Below are positions 16,259-24,138 of a DNA stretch of 24,138 nucleotides, in pieces. This stretch comes from JBDGYE01 sp039584255 (GTDB lineage Bacteria > Gemmatimonadota > Gemmatimonadetes > Palauibacterales > Palauibacteraceae). Where the stretch lies: the NCBI GenBank assembly GCA_039584255.1, contig JBDGYE010000066.1, positions 1-24,138 on the forward strand. The letters run 5' to 3'. Made by a program: the position numbers and the translations under genes. Numbering within the stretch: position 1 is the stretch's first letter; every line of letters begins with the position of its first letter. Under the pieces are notes generated by a model. The model was not told where the DNA came from, ran no database searches, and was given only the letters and a program-made list of their open reading frames with translations.

Positions 16259-16295
16259 CGCGGACCGCCGTGCCACCCACTCCAGCAGCCATGTG

Positions 16296-16721
16296 TTACG
16301 CCGGACCGCAAAAGCGATCGTAGGCTGCCGTCAAGTCCGCCGCGATGTCGTGTGCGTCACGGCCCTCGATCTCGTGCCTCTCCAGTACGAACACGTGCTC
16401 GCCGCCTTTGAAGAGGGCGATCGACGGGCTCGAGGGACGGTATCCCGGAAGCCTCTCCCGCGCACGTTCCGTCGCTCCGACGTCCTGCCCGGCAAACACG
16501 GTCACGATGCGGTCGGGCTGCACCGAATGGCCGGTGGCGATGGTAACCGCCGGACGCGCGTTGGCGGCGGCACATCCGCACACCGAGTTGATCACAAGGA
16601 GCGTCGTCCCATTGGCCGAGTCGAAAGCCCGATCCACCTCGTCGGGTGTCAGCAGCTCGCCGGCACCGAGGCGGGCGAGTTCCTCTCTCATTGGCGCCAC
16701 AAGCTCGGGATCGTATGGCAT
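16296..16721 (-). CDS. bacilliredoxin, BrxA/BrxB family
   Basis: The start ATG at 16721, with GGGAG about nine bases upstream, gives 141 residues; an upstream ATG at 16775 lies inside folC and is less likely. The family block is unmistakable: LLTPDEVDRAF, GTTLLVINSVCGCAAANARPA with the CGC redox motif at residues 48-50, TVFAGQD, and SPSIALFKGGEHVFVLERHEIEGRDA. Bacilliredoxins remove bacillithiol from protein cysteines and have a thioredoxin-like fold. The family is best known from Firmicutes, but homologues with the same CGC motif occur in Bacteroidota, Gemmatimonadota and others, where the thiol partner is often unproven. The gene follows folC by 25 bases and is closed by a terminator. Confidence 0.93.
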   Translation of the reverse strand: MPYDPELVAPMREELARLGAGELLTPDEVDRAFDSANGTTLLVINSVCGCAAANARPAVTIATGHSVQPDRIVTVFAGQDVGATERARERLPGYRPSSPSIALFKGGEHVFVLERHEIEGRDAHDIAADLTAAYDRFCGPA

Positions 16722-16746
16722 CGTATGCGTCTCCCTTTCGTTTCGT

Positions 16747-18042
16747 TCAGGCGGCCCCGAGGGACCGCAGCGCATCGCCCACTGTGTAGCAGGAACCGGT
16801 CACGACTACCGTTCCCTCGCCGGCGAGTTCCCGCGCCCTGCGAAGCGCCCGCTCGAAGACGGGCTCCACCTCGACGGTGTGCCCACCGACGGCGAGGCGC
16901 GCGGCGCCGGGATCCCATCTCCGCGACTCCGGCGACGAGGGTGCTACCGTGAACACCCCGGCGACGGCGCTGCTCAACATCGGGTCCAGCATCTCGCGCC
17001 ACGGTTTGTCTCCGAGAATCGCGATCAGCAGAACGATCGGGCGGCAGAGCGAGACCTGTCGCAGCGTGCTCGCCATCGCCCGCGCGGCCTCGGTGTTGTG
17101 CGCCAGGTCCAACACCCACGTTCCATCGCGTCGAGCCAGCACCTGAAACCTGCCCGGCCATTCCACCGTGGCCGTGCCGGTCAGGGCGGAGTCAGCGTCG
17201 ATTCCCAGTCCGGAGAGCTCGACGGCCCGCAGGGCGAGAGCCGCGTTGGCGGCCTGATGAGCGCCCGGCAGTGGCGTCCTGAGCGCCAGCCCGGCCGGGA
17301 AGGCTGGCGAGCGGTAAGTGAAGCTGGTCCCGACCAGATCCGTCTGAACCGATTCCAGGGCTGTTTCACCCCCGAGAGCGTGGAGCGGGGCGCCGATCGT
17401 AGCAGCCCGGTCGCTGATCACGCGCAGTACGCGCTCCGCCATGGGACCGACCACGCACGGAACGGAGGGCTTGAGGATACCGGCCTTTTCGGCGGCGATC
17501 TCGCTGAGCGTTTCGCCCAGGTAGTCGGCATGGTCCCAGGCCACGTTGGTCACCACTGTCGCCTGAGGTGAGATGACGTTGGTCGCATCGAGGCGCCCAC
17601 CCAGCCCAACTTCCACTACCGCCGCTTCAACGCCCGCCTCGGCGAAGCAGTGGAACGCGAGCACCGTAGCCGCCTCGAAGAAGCTCGCGTCCTCACGCTC
17701 CGCCAGGGGGAGGACCACCCGGGCAGCCGCTTCCAGCAGCGCGACATCCACCGGCGCGCCTTCGATTCGCACCCTCTCGCGAAACTCCGTGAGGTGCGGC
17801 GAGGTGTAGAGGCCGGTCCTGAGTCCCCTGCGACCCAGGATCGACGACGCCGTCGCAGCCACCGATCCCTTGCCGTTGGTGCCGCCTACGTGAATCGACT
17901 GGAAGTGCATCTGGGGGTCGCCCAGCTCGCTGAGCATCGCCCGCGTGCGTTCCAGACCCCAGCGAATGTCGGTGGAAGGACACCGACGGAGCAGTCTTGC
18001 GAGGACGCCGGACGGCCCGGAGATGGCCTGGGAAAGCCTCAC
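16747..18042 (-). CDS. folC: dihydrofolate synthase / folylpolyglutamate synthase
   Basis: The 431-residue Mur-ligase-type enzyme shows IHVGGTNGKGS (P-loop, 50-60), GLYTSPHLTEFRER, VVEVGLGGRLDATN, TNVAWDHADYLG (the WDH ligand), EKAGILK, and in the C-terminal domain WVLDLAHNTEAARA and LIAILGDKPWREML. It adds glutamate to dihydropteroate and then to tetrahydrofolates in an ATP-dependent way. Whether it performs one or both steps cannot be told from sequence. The start is GTG 18042 with only a weak ribosome site, so a slightly different start is possible. It begins 31 bases after accD, the same accD-folC order as in E. coli, and is followed by the bacilliredoxin gene. Confidence 0.95.
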   Translation of the reverse strand: MRLSQAISGPSGVLARLLRRCPSTDIRWGLERTRAMLSELGDPQMHFQSIHVGGTNGKGSVAATASSILGRRGLRTGLYTSPHLTEFRERVRIEGAPVDVALLEAAARVVLPLAEREDASFFEAATVLAFHCFAEAGVEAAVVEVGLGGRLDATNVISPQATVVTNVAWDHADYLGETLSEIAAEKAGILKPSVPCVVGPMAERVLRVISDRAATIGAPLHALGGETALESVQTDLVGTSFTYRSPAFPAGLALRTPLPGAHQAANAALALRAVELSGLGIDADSALTGTATVEWPGRFQVLARRDGTWVLDLAHNTEAARAMASTLRQVSLCRPIVLLIAILGDKPWREMLDPMLSSAVAGVFTVAPSSPESRRWDPGAARLAVGGHTVEVEPVFERALRRARELAGEGTVVVTGSCYTVGDALRSLGAA

Positions 18043-18073
18043 GGCTGGTACTCGACTGGAGCCGGCTGGTGTC

Positions 18074-18907
18074 TCAGCACATGTGGTGCAGCAGACGAGA
18101 GATCGCGGACTTCATCTCTCCGCGTGGGACGATTCGGTCCACCATCCCATGCTCCCGAAGGAACTCGGACCTCTGGAAACCCTCCGGAAGATCCTGACGG
18201 ATCGTCTCGCGGATCACGCGAGGGCCAGCGAAGCCGATCAGCGCTCCGGGCTCCGCCAGGTTCACATCGCCCAGCATCGCATAGCTCGCGGTGACTCCGC
18301 CCGTCGTCGGGTGTGTCAGCACGCTTATATAGGGAAGACCGGCCTCCGCCAGCAGCTGCAGCGCGGCTGACGTCTTGGCCAGTTGCATCAGAGAGAAGAT
18401 TCCCTCCTGCATTCGCGCCCCACCGGAGGACGAGACGATTACGGCCGGGCTCTGACCCTCGACGGCCCGTTCGATCATCCGGGTGATCTTCTCGCCCACG
18501 ACGGAGCCCATCGAACCGCCGATGAATCCGAAGTCCATGACTCCGCCACACACCGCGCGCCCGTCGATCCGTCCAGCGCCCGTTAGCACCGCGTCGTACG
18601 TCCCGACCTTGCTCTCGGCCTCGACCACCCTCTCCAGATACGGCTTCGAGTCGACAAAGGCCAGCGGGTCCGCCGAGCGGAGCTCCGCGTCGAACTCCTC
18701 CTCGAATCCATCGTCGAACAGCATATCGACATACTCGGGGGCCGAAATGCGGAAATGATGGCCGCACTCGGGACACACCCGGTAGCTCTCGGCAAGGCGA
18801 CGTGTGTAGAGGATCTCTCCGCAGCCGTCACATTTCTCCCAGACGTCCGCTGTCAGCTCCCGCTTCTGCGCTACAAGCCTCTGCTTCTCTTTGCGGAACC
18901 AGGCCAT
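18074..18907 (-). CDS. accD: acetyl-CoA carboxylase carboxyltransferase, beta subunit
   Basis: ATG 18907, with GAGGT four bases upstream, gives 277 residues; an in-frame extension to 18940 has no ribosome site. The N-terminal four-cysteine zinc finger is complete (C26, C29, C45, C48: CDGC and CPEC). The crotonase-like carboxyltransferase core follows, with FGFIGGSMGSVVGEK, SSSGGARMQEGIFSLMQLAKTSAAL, LTHPTTGGVTASYAMLGD and AEPGALIGFAGPRVI. With AccA it transfers CO2 from carboxybiotin to acetyl-CoA, the committed step of fatty acid synthesis. accA is not in the window. It lies 70 bases behind rodA and just ahead of folC, and is probably the first gene of accD-folC-brx, or a continuation of the mre operon. 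Confidence 0.97.
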   Translation of the reverse strand: MAWFRKEKQRLVAQKRELTADVWEKCDGCGEILYTRRLAESYRVCPECGHHFRISAPEYVDMLFDDGFEEEFDAELRSADPLAFVDSKPYLERVVEAESKVGTYDAVLTGAGRIDGRAVCGGVMDFGFIGGSMGSVVGEKITRMIERAVEGQSPAVIVSSSGGARMQEGIFSLMQLAKTSAALQLLAEAGLPYISVLTHPTTGGVTASYAMLGDVNLAEPGALIGFAGPRVIRETIRQDLPEGFQRSEFLREHGMVDRIVPRGEMKSAISRLLHHMC

Positions 18908-18977
18908 GTCACCTCGTTGATCGATGTGAGCAGCCGCCAAATATAGGTGGGCGCAGCCGGTCGGGCGAACCCGCCTC

Positions 18978-20201
18978 TCATCTCTCCAGCGCGGCGCGCT
19001 GCACTATGCCGAGACCCACGAAGACAGTGAGAAGAAAGCTGCCACCGTAACTGAGGAAGGTCAGTGGAAGCCCCGTGATGGGCATCAGGCCGACCGTCAT
19101 CCCGATGTTGATTACGAGGTGAGCGAACCAGACGGCGAACAGGCAGAACACGATCAGGCCTCCAAAGCCGGGAGCCGAATCGACAGCTATGCGCAGCACC
19201 CGGTGCAAGAGCCAGGCGAACAGGCCCAGAAGCACGACTACCCCCAGCAGACCGAGCTCCTCGCCCACGACTGAGAAGATGAAGTCCGTATGCTGCTCCG
19301 GGAGAAACGCGAGCCGCTTCTGCGGACCCAGGCCGAAGCCCTGTCCAAGCCAGCCTCCAGAGCCGATGGCCACTCGCGATTGGATGAGGTGCCACCCGGC
19401 ACCTCGCGGATCGATTTCCGGGTTCAGGAAGACCAGCAGTCGGTTCTGTTGGTAGGTCGCGAGGCTGTTCCATAGCGGAGTCGCCACGGCCCCGGCCGCC
19501 AGGTTCGCCAGTCCGACCCCCACGGCCTCCAGAACGAAGGGACGTCGGAGATAGAGCATGGTCACGACGATGACGAACCATACTCCCCACACGGTCGCCG
19601 AGAATCCCAGAATCAGACTCACGCCCGGGCTGATCAGCATGAAGATCGTGAAGAGGGGAACTCCGGCCCAGAACAGCGCGCTGACGAGGATCACTCCGAA
19701 GATCAAGGCGCTCCCCAGGTCCGGCTGCGCCATCACGAGGAGGAAGGGCACGGCGACGATGGCGAGCGGCCTCCAGAGTTGCACGAGCCTCGTCTCGGGC
19801 TCCCTCTTGCCGCCCAGATAACGGGCGAGCATAAGAATCGTGGCCAGCTTGGCGAGCTCGGCCGGCTGGACCGAGAGGGCGCCGAATCGCAGCCAGCTTC
19901 GCGCGGTCGGGCCGCTGCCGACGACGAGGACGGCCGCCAAGAGGATGACCGATAGCGCGTACAGCCAAGGCGACGCCCACTCCAGCCACCGCAAGGGCAC
20001 CCGCACGGCGAGGAAGAACGCGACCAGGGAGATCGCGAGCCATGCCGCCTGACGCCGCCACAGGCCGGTCACGATGGAGGGGACCTCCACCTGCCCCGCC
20101 GAGTAGACCATCGCCACGCCAATGGTCGCCATGAGAAGCGCGACGCCCAGCAGCGCCGGATCCGCTATCCCAGCGACGATCCTCCGCCCGGTGCCCTTCA
20201 T
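18978..20201 (-). CDS. rodA: rod-shape SEDS peptidoglycan glycosyltransferase RodA
   Basis: The start is ATG 20201, which overlaps the PBP2 stop in ATGA; the frame is open to 20474 only as a shadow of mrdA. The 407-residue polytopic protein shows about ten hydrophobic segments and the SEDS motifs AELAKLATILMLARYL, QPDLGSALIFG, YQQNRLLVFLNPE, GAGWHLIQSRVAIGSGGWLGQGFG and LPEQHTDFIFSVVGEELGLLG, with the conserved Asp306 in HTDFIF. The ending is GLPLTFLSYGGS. RodA polymerises glycan strands during elongation in partnership with PBP2, the gene directly upstream and translationally coupled to it. Length and motifs are normal. Confidence 0.97.
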   Translation of the reverse strand: MKGTGRRIVAGIADPALLGVALLMATIGVAMVYSAGQVEVPSIVTGLWRRQAAWLAISLVAFFLAVRVPLRWLEWASPWLYALSVILLAAVLVVGSGPTARSWLRFGALSVQPAELAKLATILMLARYLGGKREPETRLVQLWRPLAIVAVPFLLVMAQPDLGSALIFGVILVSALFWAGVPLFTIFMLISPGVSLILGFSATVWGVWFVIVVTMLYLRRPFVLEAVGVGLANLAAGAVATPLWNSLATYQQNRLLVFLNPEIDPRGAGWHLIQSRVAIGSGGWLGQGFGLGPQKRLAFLPEQHTDFIFSVVGEELGLLGVVVLLGLFAWLLHRVLRIAVDSAPGFGGLIVFCLFAVWFAHLVINIGMTVGLMPITGLPLTFLSYGGSFLLTVFVGLGIVQRAALER

Positions 20202-22036
20202 AGCTCTGGATGCTCCACGGGGGTGGCTGGGGCGGGCGGCGGGGGATCCGGTGGGACGTCCTCGAGAAGCAGATACCGCTGGACGAGCTTCGAGGCCAGG
20301 GGGACCGCCAGAGAGGTCTGGTTGTCGGGATGCCCGTTCTCGACGACGGCCGCGACGACGATCCGGGGGGCGTCCACGGGAGCGAAGCCGATGAACCATG
20401 AATGAGGCTCGCCGAAAGGATTCTGCGCCGTCCCAGTCTTGCCAGCCATCGTCCACTCGGTGGGTCGGTGCCACCAGGCGGTGCCGCCGGGCTCGTTGAC
20501 TACCCTTGTGAGGGCATGGACGAGCTCACCACGTCGTGCTTCAGGGAGCTGGAGTGACCACGGTTCACGACGCGTTTCCAGAGCCTCGTTGCGCCACAGG
20601 TGCGGCACGACGGGTGACTGGCCTGTTGCCAGCGCCGAGTAGAACTGTACCATCCGCATCAGTGTCTGCTCGTTTTCGCCCTGGCCGATCGAGAGATTGA
20701 GGGTGACTGCCTCCGTCCACCCGCGGCGGCCGAATCGCTGGTCGTACCACTCCCTCGATGCCGGAAACCTCCCGGCGAGCTCGGCCGGCAGGTCCAGTCC
20801 CGTGGCCGTGTTGAACCCGAGCCCGTCGACTCCGCTTAGAAGGGCGTCCAGGCCGATCCGCAAGCCGAACTGGTAGAAGAAGACGTTGCAGCTCTCCTTG
20901 ATCGCTCCCGACAGGTCGAGGGATCCGTGCCCTTCCGGCCGCCAGCAACGGAACGGCCGTCGTCCGTACTGAAGCGCGCCGCGGCAAGTAGTAGGCATGC
21001 GCATAGCGATCGTGGCGATCCCGGAGCGCAGGCCCAGTGTGGAGACGACGAGCTTCCAGGTCGAACCTGGCGGATACAGGGCGCTCGTCGCCCGGTTCAG
21101 CAGCGGCTGGGCCGGATCGTTAATGAGCTGAGACCAGTCGCTTTCCGATATTCCGCCGATGAACAGGTTGGTGTCGAAGGTGGGACGGCTGTACAGGAGG
21201 AGCACCTCTCCGCTGGAGGGATCGATGGCCACCACACCGCCCCTCTTGCCTGCCGGAAAGATCGAGTCGGTATACTGCTGCAGCGCCAGGTCCAACGCCA
21301 GCGTCAGGTCGTCCCCCGGTACCGCCGGCACCGTTGGCCGCGGGCCAAACTCGCTTACGATGGAGCCCTTGGCGCTGACCTCCACGAAGCGAACGCCCGG
21401 GGACCCGGCGAGGCTCGCCTCGTACTGCCTTTCCACTCCCTTCTTCCCCACCGTTCGTCCCGCCTCGTACTCGCCGAACTCGGGCTGCTCGAGCTCCGTT
21501 TCGCTGATCTCACCCACATACCCAATCACGTGGGCCGTAGCGCTCCCCGCCGGGTAGCGGCGGCGGGGATGCGTGTCGATCACCGCGAGACGGAACTGCG
21601 GCCGCCTCTGCTCGATCGCCGCCACCTGCCCGAAGTCCAGATCGTCGTGAACCATCAGGGGCAGCTGGGGCTGACGGCGGAACTTGTCGATGAGGGCCTG
21701 TATCTCTCCTTCGCCGAGGTCCAGGTACGGTGCCAGTCGAACCAGCGTGGCACGGGCCGAGTCCATGCTGCTGGGGAGAATCGAGAGCGAGTAACCTGGT
21801 ATGTTCTCGGCGAGGAGTCGTCCCCGGCGGTCGTATATGGAGCCGCGCGGAGGCGGAATCGGTATGGGGCGCACCCGGTTGTTCTCGGACTGCAGACGGA
21901 ACTCGCCGGCCCCTATCACCTGCAGCCGGAAGAAGGCGCCCGCCAGGAGGGCCATCGCTGCCAAGAGCAGGATGTTCGCCGCTCGGGCGCGCCGGATTCG
22001 GGTGGCCCTGATCGACTCGTCGCTTCGCATCGGCAT
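20198..22036 (-). CDS. mrdA: penicillin-binding protein 2, elongation transpeptidase
   Basis: The 612-residue class B PBP has an N-terminal transmembrane helix (about 20-40). The PBP dimerisation/pedestal domain follows, with PRGSIYDRRGRLLA, GYVGEISETEL and GKKGVERQYEASLAG. The transpeptidase domain has all three catalytic motifs: STWK (325-328), SCN (382-384) and KTG (533-535). The very C-terminus is proline-rich and probably disordered. It cross-links new glycan made by RodA in the rod-elongation complex. The start is ATG 22036, with GAGGG five bases upstream. It begins 10 bases after mreD and overlaps rodA by four bases, so the mreB-C-D-PBP2-rodA order is complete. Confidence 0.97.
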   Translation of the reverse strand: MPMRSDESIRATRIRRARAANILLLAAMALLAGAFFRLQVIGAGEFRLQSENNRVRPIPIPPPRGSIYDRRGRLLAENIPGYSLSILPSSMDSARATLVRLAPYLDLGEGEIQALIDKFRRQPQLPLMVHDDLDFGQVAAIEQRRPQFRLAVIDTHPRRRYPAGSATAHVIGYVGEISETELEQPEFGEYEAGRTVGKKGVERQYEASLAGSPGVRFVEVSAKGSIVSEFGPRPTVPAVPGDDLTLALDLALQQYTDSIFPAGKRGGVVAIDPSSGEVLLLYSRPTFDTNLFIGGISESDWSQLINDPAQPLLNRATSALYPPGSTWKLVVSTLGLRSGIATIAMRMPTTCRGALQYGRRPFRCWRPEGHGSLDLSGAIKESCNVFFYQFGLRIGLDALLSGVDGLGFNTATGLDLPAELAGRFPASREWYDQRFGRRGWTEAVTLNLSIGQGENEQTLMRMVQFYSALATGQSPVVPHLWRNEALETRREPWSLQLPEARRGELVHALTRVVNEPGGTAWWHRPTEWTMAGKTGTAQNPFGEPHSWFIGFAPVDAPRIVVAAVVENGHPDNQTSLAVPLASKLVQRYLLLEDVPPDPPPPAPATPVEHPEL

Positions 22037-22046
22037 CGCGTCCCTC

Positions 22047-22523
22047 TTACCGCCAGCGAGCGACGAGCGCCGCCTCCGCCAGCCCGACTACGAGGGCTGT
22101 CAGCAGGGCGTCTGCCGGGACCACCAGAAGGATTTGAACCGGGTCGAAGTCCCCGCCGACGAATAGCTGGATGCCGATCTCCGCCAGCCACGTTCCCGCG
22201 AAGAGGTAACCCAGTGTGAAGTAGCGGGCGTCAGCGAACAGCAGGTCGCGCGAGCGCGCAGCCAGGTAACCGATCAGCGCCAGAACGAGCGCGGTCTCTC
22301 CCATCCCCTCCATCGCCATCGCGCCCTCCAGGACGCCCAGCAGGAACCCCAGGAGAGCTCCTCTTCCAGCGCTTAGCCTGAGAGTGGCCAGGAGCAAGCC
22401 GCCGAGAAGCAGGTTGGGCGCCACCGGGGCCGCGACGAAGAACGGGCGAAACAGGAAGTGGACCAGCAACAGGGCCGTCACCACTGTGGAACTCACCGCG
22501 GCCCTCCGGCTTTCACCGGTCAT
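22047..22523 (-). CDS. mreD: rod shape-determining membrane protein MreD
   Basis: This small 158-residue protein is almost wholly hydrophobic, with about five transmembrane segments (VVTALLLVHFLFRPFF, NLLLGGLLLATLRL, ALLGFLLGVLEGAMAM, ALVLALIGYLAA, LLVVPADALLTALVVGLAEAAL). MreD sequences are poorly conserved, so the assignment rests mainly on size, topology and position between mreC (4-base ATGA overlap) and the PBP2 gene (10 bases). It is an inner-membrane component of the elongasome. Confidence 0.88.
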   Translation of the reverse strand: MTGESRRAAVSSTVVTALLLVHFLFRPFFVAAPVAPNLLLGGLLLATLRLSAGRGALLGFLLGVLEGAMAMEGMGETALVLALIGYLAARSRDLLFADARYFTLGYLFAGTWLAEIGIQLFVGGDFDPVQILLVVPADALLTALVVGLAEAALVARWR

Positions 22524-23404
22524 CGGGGCTCCAGGCCCTCCGATCGGTCCACCGGAACGGGCTGTTCCCTGCCCGCCTCAGCGTCATCCTCGACCAGGAT
22601 TGGCCGCTGCCAGACAAGCACGAAGGATACTTCCGCCGCACGTACCGCCGGCTCCACCGTGTAGCTGCGCGACCAGCCTGACTTCGATTCAGCCTCCGCG
22701 CGAACGGTTCCAACCGGGATGCCGGGGGGATACACCCCACCCAGCCCGGCCGTGACCAGCAGCGTGCCCGGCGGTATCACCGTCTGGTATGGCACCCCTT
22801 CCAGAAGCATCAGGGTCTCGCCTGTCTCCGTCTCCAGAGCGCGCACGATCCCGGTGCCGGCACCTCGCTCCGCACGCACGCTGACCCGGAACTCGGGGTG
22901 GCTCCAGAACTCTCCGAAGCTTTGGCCTCGGCTCACGGATCGAACGACGCCGACCAGGCCTTCGGGAACGGCCACGGCGACAGGTGCCTCGACGCCCCGG
23001 TCGGAGCCGGCCCGGACAAGGAAGGTGTGGGAGTCGCCCACGGATGGATGAGCTGGGACCAGCTCGGCCACCAGGTAGTCGCCCGGCGACCTCTCGGGAA
23101 CATCTATCAAATCGCGAAGACGTCTGTTCTCGACCTCCAAGTCCGCAGATTTCAGCGCTGTCTGCGCCAGCGCGTCCCGCTCCCCTTGCAGTCGAGCTAC
23201 TCGAGCCGACAGGTCTCCACGACGATCGAAGGTCCGGTGCGCTGCCAGGAAGGGGGCGAGAACGGTGCTGCGTACAGCGGTCGTAAGAGCGAGCCTGTGT
23301 TCGAGGCTCAGACCGGAAAGGACCCAGGCGAGAACGACCAGGACCGCGACGATTACCAGATCGCGTCGCTGGCTCTCGGGCCGTCCGACGGTCGTGTAGC
23401 GCAC
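22520..23404 (-). CDS. mreC: rod shape-determining protein MreC
   Basis: The 294-residue protein has one N-terminal transmembrane helix (about 15-33) and a coiled coil (about 63-100, ARLQGERDALAQ...LEVENRRLRDLI). It then has the MreC beta-rich core with VPEGLVGVVRSVSRG, ETLMLLEGVP and GTLLVTAGLGGVYPPGIPVG. The tail after about 270 is acidic and proline-rich. MreC is periplasmic, activates PBP2/RodA and links to MreB. The start is GTG 23404. The mreB TGA lies directly before the GGAGGA that precedes this GTG, so the two genes are tightly coupled; the spacing from the purine run to the GTG is short. Confidence 0.95.
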   Translation of the reverse strand: MRYTTVGRPESQRRDLVIVAVLVVLAWVLSGLSLEHRLALTTAVRSTVLAPFLAAHRTFDRRGDLSARVARLQGERDALAQTALKSADLEVENRRLRDLIDVPERSPGDYLVAELVPAHPSVGDSHTFLVRAGSDRGVEAPVAVAVPEGLVGVVRSVSRGQSFGEFWSHPEFRVSVRAERGAGTGIVRALETETGETLMLLEGVPYQTVIPPGTLLVTAGLGGVYPPGIPVGTVRAEAESKSGWSRSYTVEPAVRAAEVSFVLVWQRPILVEDDAEAGREQPVPVDRSEGLEPR

Positions 23405-23410
23405 TCCTCC

Positions 23411-24138
23411 TCAGGTAGTGATCACGCTCCGGTATCGCGGCAGATCATCCAGGATGCGTCCGCAGCCCCGTACCACGCAGGTGAGCGGCTCCTCATCCAC
23501 ATGGATCGGAAGACCCGTCTCCTCCCGGAGCAACTTGTCGAGGCCCCGGATCAGGGAGCCGCCACCCGTCATCACGATTCCCCGGTCCACGATGTCCGCC
23601 GCCAACTCCGGAGGTGTTATTTCAAGCGCGCGCCGCACGGCGCCGACGATTTGTTGGATCGGCTCGAGTATGCACTCCCGAATCTCCGCCGAGTTCACGC
23701 GGACGGTCTTGGGAATCCCGGAGACGAGATCCCGGCCCTTCACGCTCATCTCGCGCTCCTCGTCGGTCGGGTACGCGGAGCCTATCTGGATCTTGATTCC
23801 CTCGGCCGTCGGCTCGCCGATCAGAAGGTTGTAGTTCTTGCGCAGGAACGAGACGATCGCCTCGTCGAGCTCGTCGCCGCCGACCCGAATTGAGGTCTCG
23901 GCAACCAGACCCGAAAGGGCGATTACGGCTATCTCGGTGGTGCCTCCGCCGACATCGATGACCATGTTCCCCGTGGGCGTCTCAACGGGCAGGCCGACGC
24001 CGATGGCAGCCGCCATCGGCTCCGAGACCATGTACACTTCCTTCGCCCCGGCCGCATGGGCACTGGAGCGGACCGCCCGACGTTCGAGCTCCGTAATTCC
24101 GGACGGCACCCCCACCACGACCCGCGGCCGCACCTTGA
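23411..24138 (-). CDS. mreB: rod shape-determining actin-like protein MreB, C-terminal part, runs off the right edge
   Basis: About 242 residues are present, ending at the TGA at 23411-23413; the 5' part lies outside the window. The frame is open to the edge, so a GTG at 24133 is internal and not the start. Actin-fold motifs are clear: VGVPSGITELERRAV, AAGAKEVYMVSEPMAAAIG, GNMVIDVGGGTTEIAVI (phosphate 2), RVGGDELDEAIV, LVSGIPKTV and GIVMTGGGSLIRGLDKLL (adenosine motif). MreB forms membrane-bound filaments that organise the elongation machinery encoded by the next four genes. Confidence 0.97.
   Translation of the reverse strand, partial: KVRPRVVVGVPSGITELERRAVRSSAHAAGAKEVYMVSEPMAAAIGVGLPVETPTGNMVIDVGGGTTEIAVIALSGLVAETSIRVGGDELDEAIVSFLRKNYNLLIGEPTAEGIKIQIGSAYPTDEEREMSVKGRDLVSGIPKTVRVNSAEIRECILEPIQQIVGAVRRALEITPPELAADIVDRGIVMTGGGSLIRGLDKLLREETGLPIHVDEEPLTCVVRGCGRILDDLPRYRSVITT

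Noticed and set aside
18978..20474. RodA with a 91-residue N-terminal extension (start 20474)
   Set aside because: The extension overlaps mrdA in another frame and is arginine-rich shadow sequence; ATG 20201 overlaps the mrdA stop in the usual ATGA manner.
1..24138. Mobile elements, CRISPR arrays, phage or defence genes
   Set aside because: I saw no spaced direct repeats, transposase or integrase motifs, or terminal inverted repeats; all long frames on the coding strand belong to housekeeping or envelope families.

Overview
This 24.1 kb window is high-GC, gene-dense bacterial chromosome. It holds 20 complete or disrupted protein-coding loci plus two partial genes at the edges, and no gene-free stretch reaches 300 bases. 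I see no rRNA or tRNA genes, CRISPR arrays, insertion sequences, integrases or phage genes. The gene content suggests a Gram-negative-type, Gemmatimonadota-like organism. Evidence for that includes an Mla-type outer-membrane lipid transport operon, lipoproteins, a Ser/Thr kinase with a C-terminal membrane module, an M14 peptidase carrying a GATase-like domain, a eukaryote/archaeal-type prolyl-tRNA synthetase, methylmalonyl-CoA epimerase and a bacilliredoxin. The phylum is inferred from gene content and style only.

Layout from left to right. At 1-391 (-) is the 5' part of rsmI, followed by trxA (-) with a hairpin behind it. Divergent from trxA is mce (+), which meets a small lipoprotein gene (-) tail to tail with a 23 bp overlap. 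At 1985-4992 (-) is a heat-shock pair, hsp20 then clpB. This pair looks damaged at two places: the hsp20/clpB junction near 4505-4522, and inside the first ATPase domain of clpB near 3388-3390, where about 62 bp appear to be missing and the frame shifts. At 5172-7703 (-) is a secreted M14 metallopeptidase. The + strand block 7921-11233 holds a putative lipoprotein gene, whose frame is broken only by one ambiguous base (n at 8262), followed by mlaE-mlaF-mlaD. A membrane Ser/Thr kinase (-) converges on mlaD.

From 11257 to the right edge everything is on the - strand. Read in transcription order from the right, the first block is mreB-mreC-mreD-mrdA(PBP2)-rodA, a classic rod-shape elongasome operon with two 4-base ATGA overlaps. 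It is followed by accD-folC-bacilliredoxin, which ends at a good intrinsic terminator (16237-16258). The last block is hisS-proS-NIF3-like-kinase. These link cell-wall elongation, fatty acid and folate synthesis, thiol redox control and translation.

Most of the window is ordinary conserved housekeeping sequence, and I did not find a convincing new multi-gene system. The observations most worth checking are the two apparent deletions in hsp20/clpB, which together with the lone n raise a choice between assembly error and real pseudogenisation. Next are the kinase-membrane module fusion, the M14-GATase architecture, and the bacilliredoxin placed behind accD-folC.
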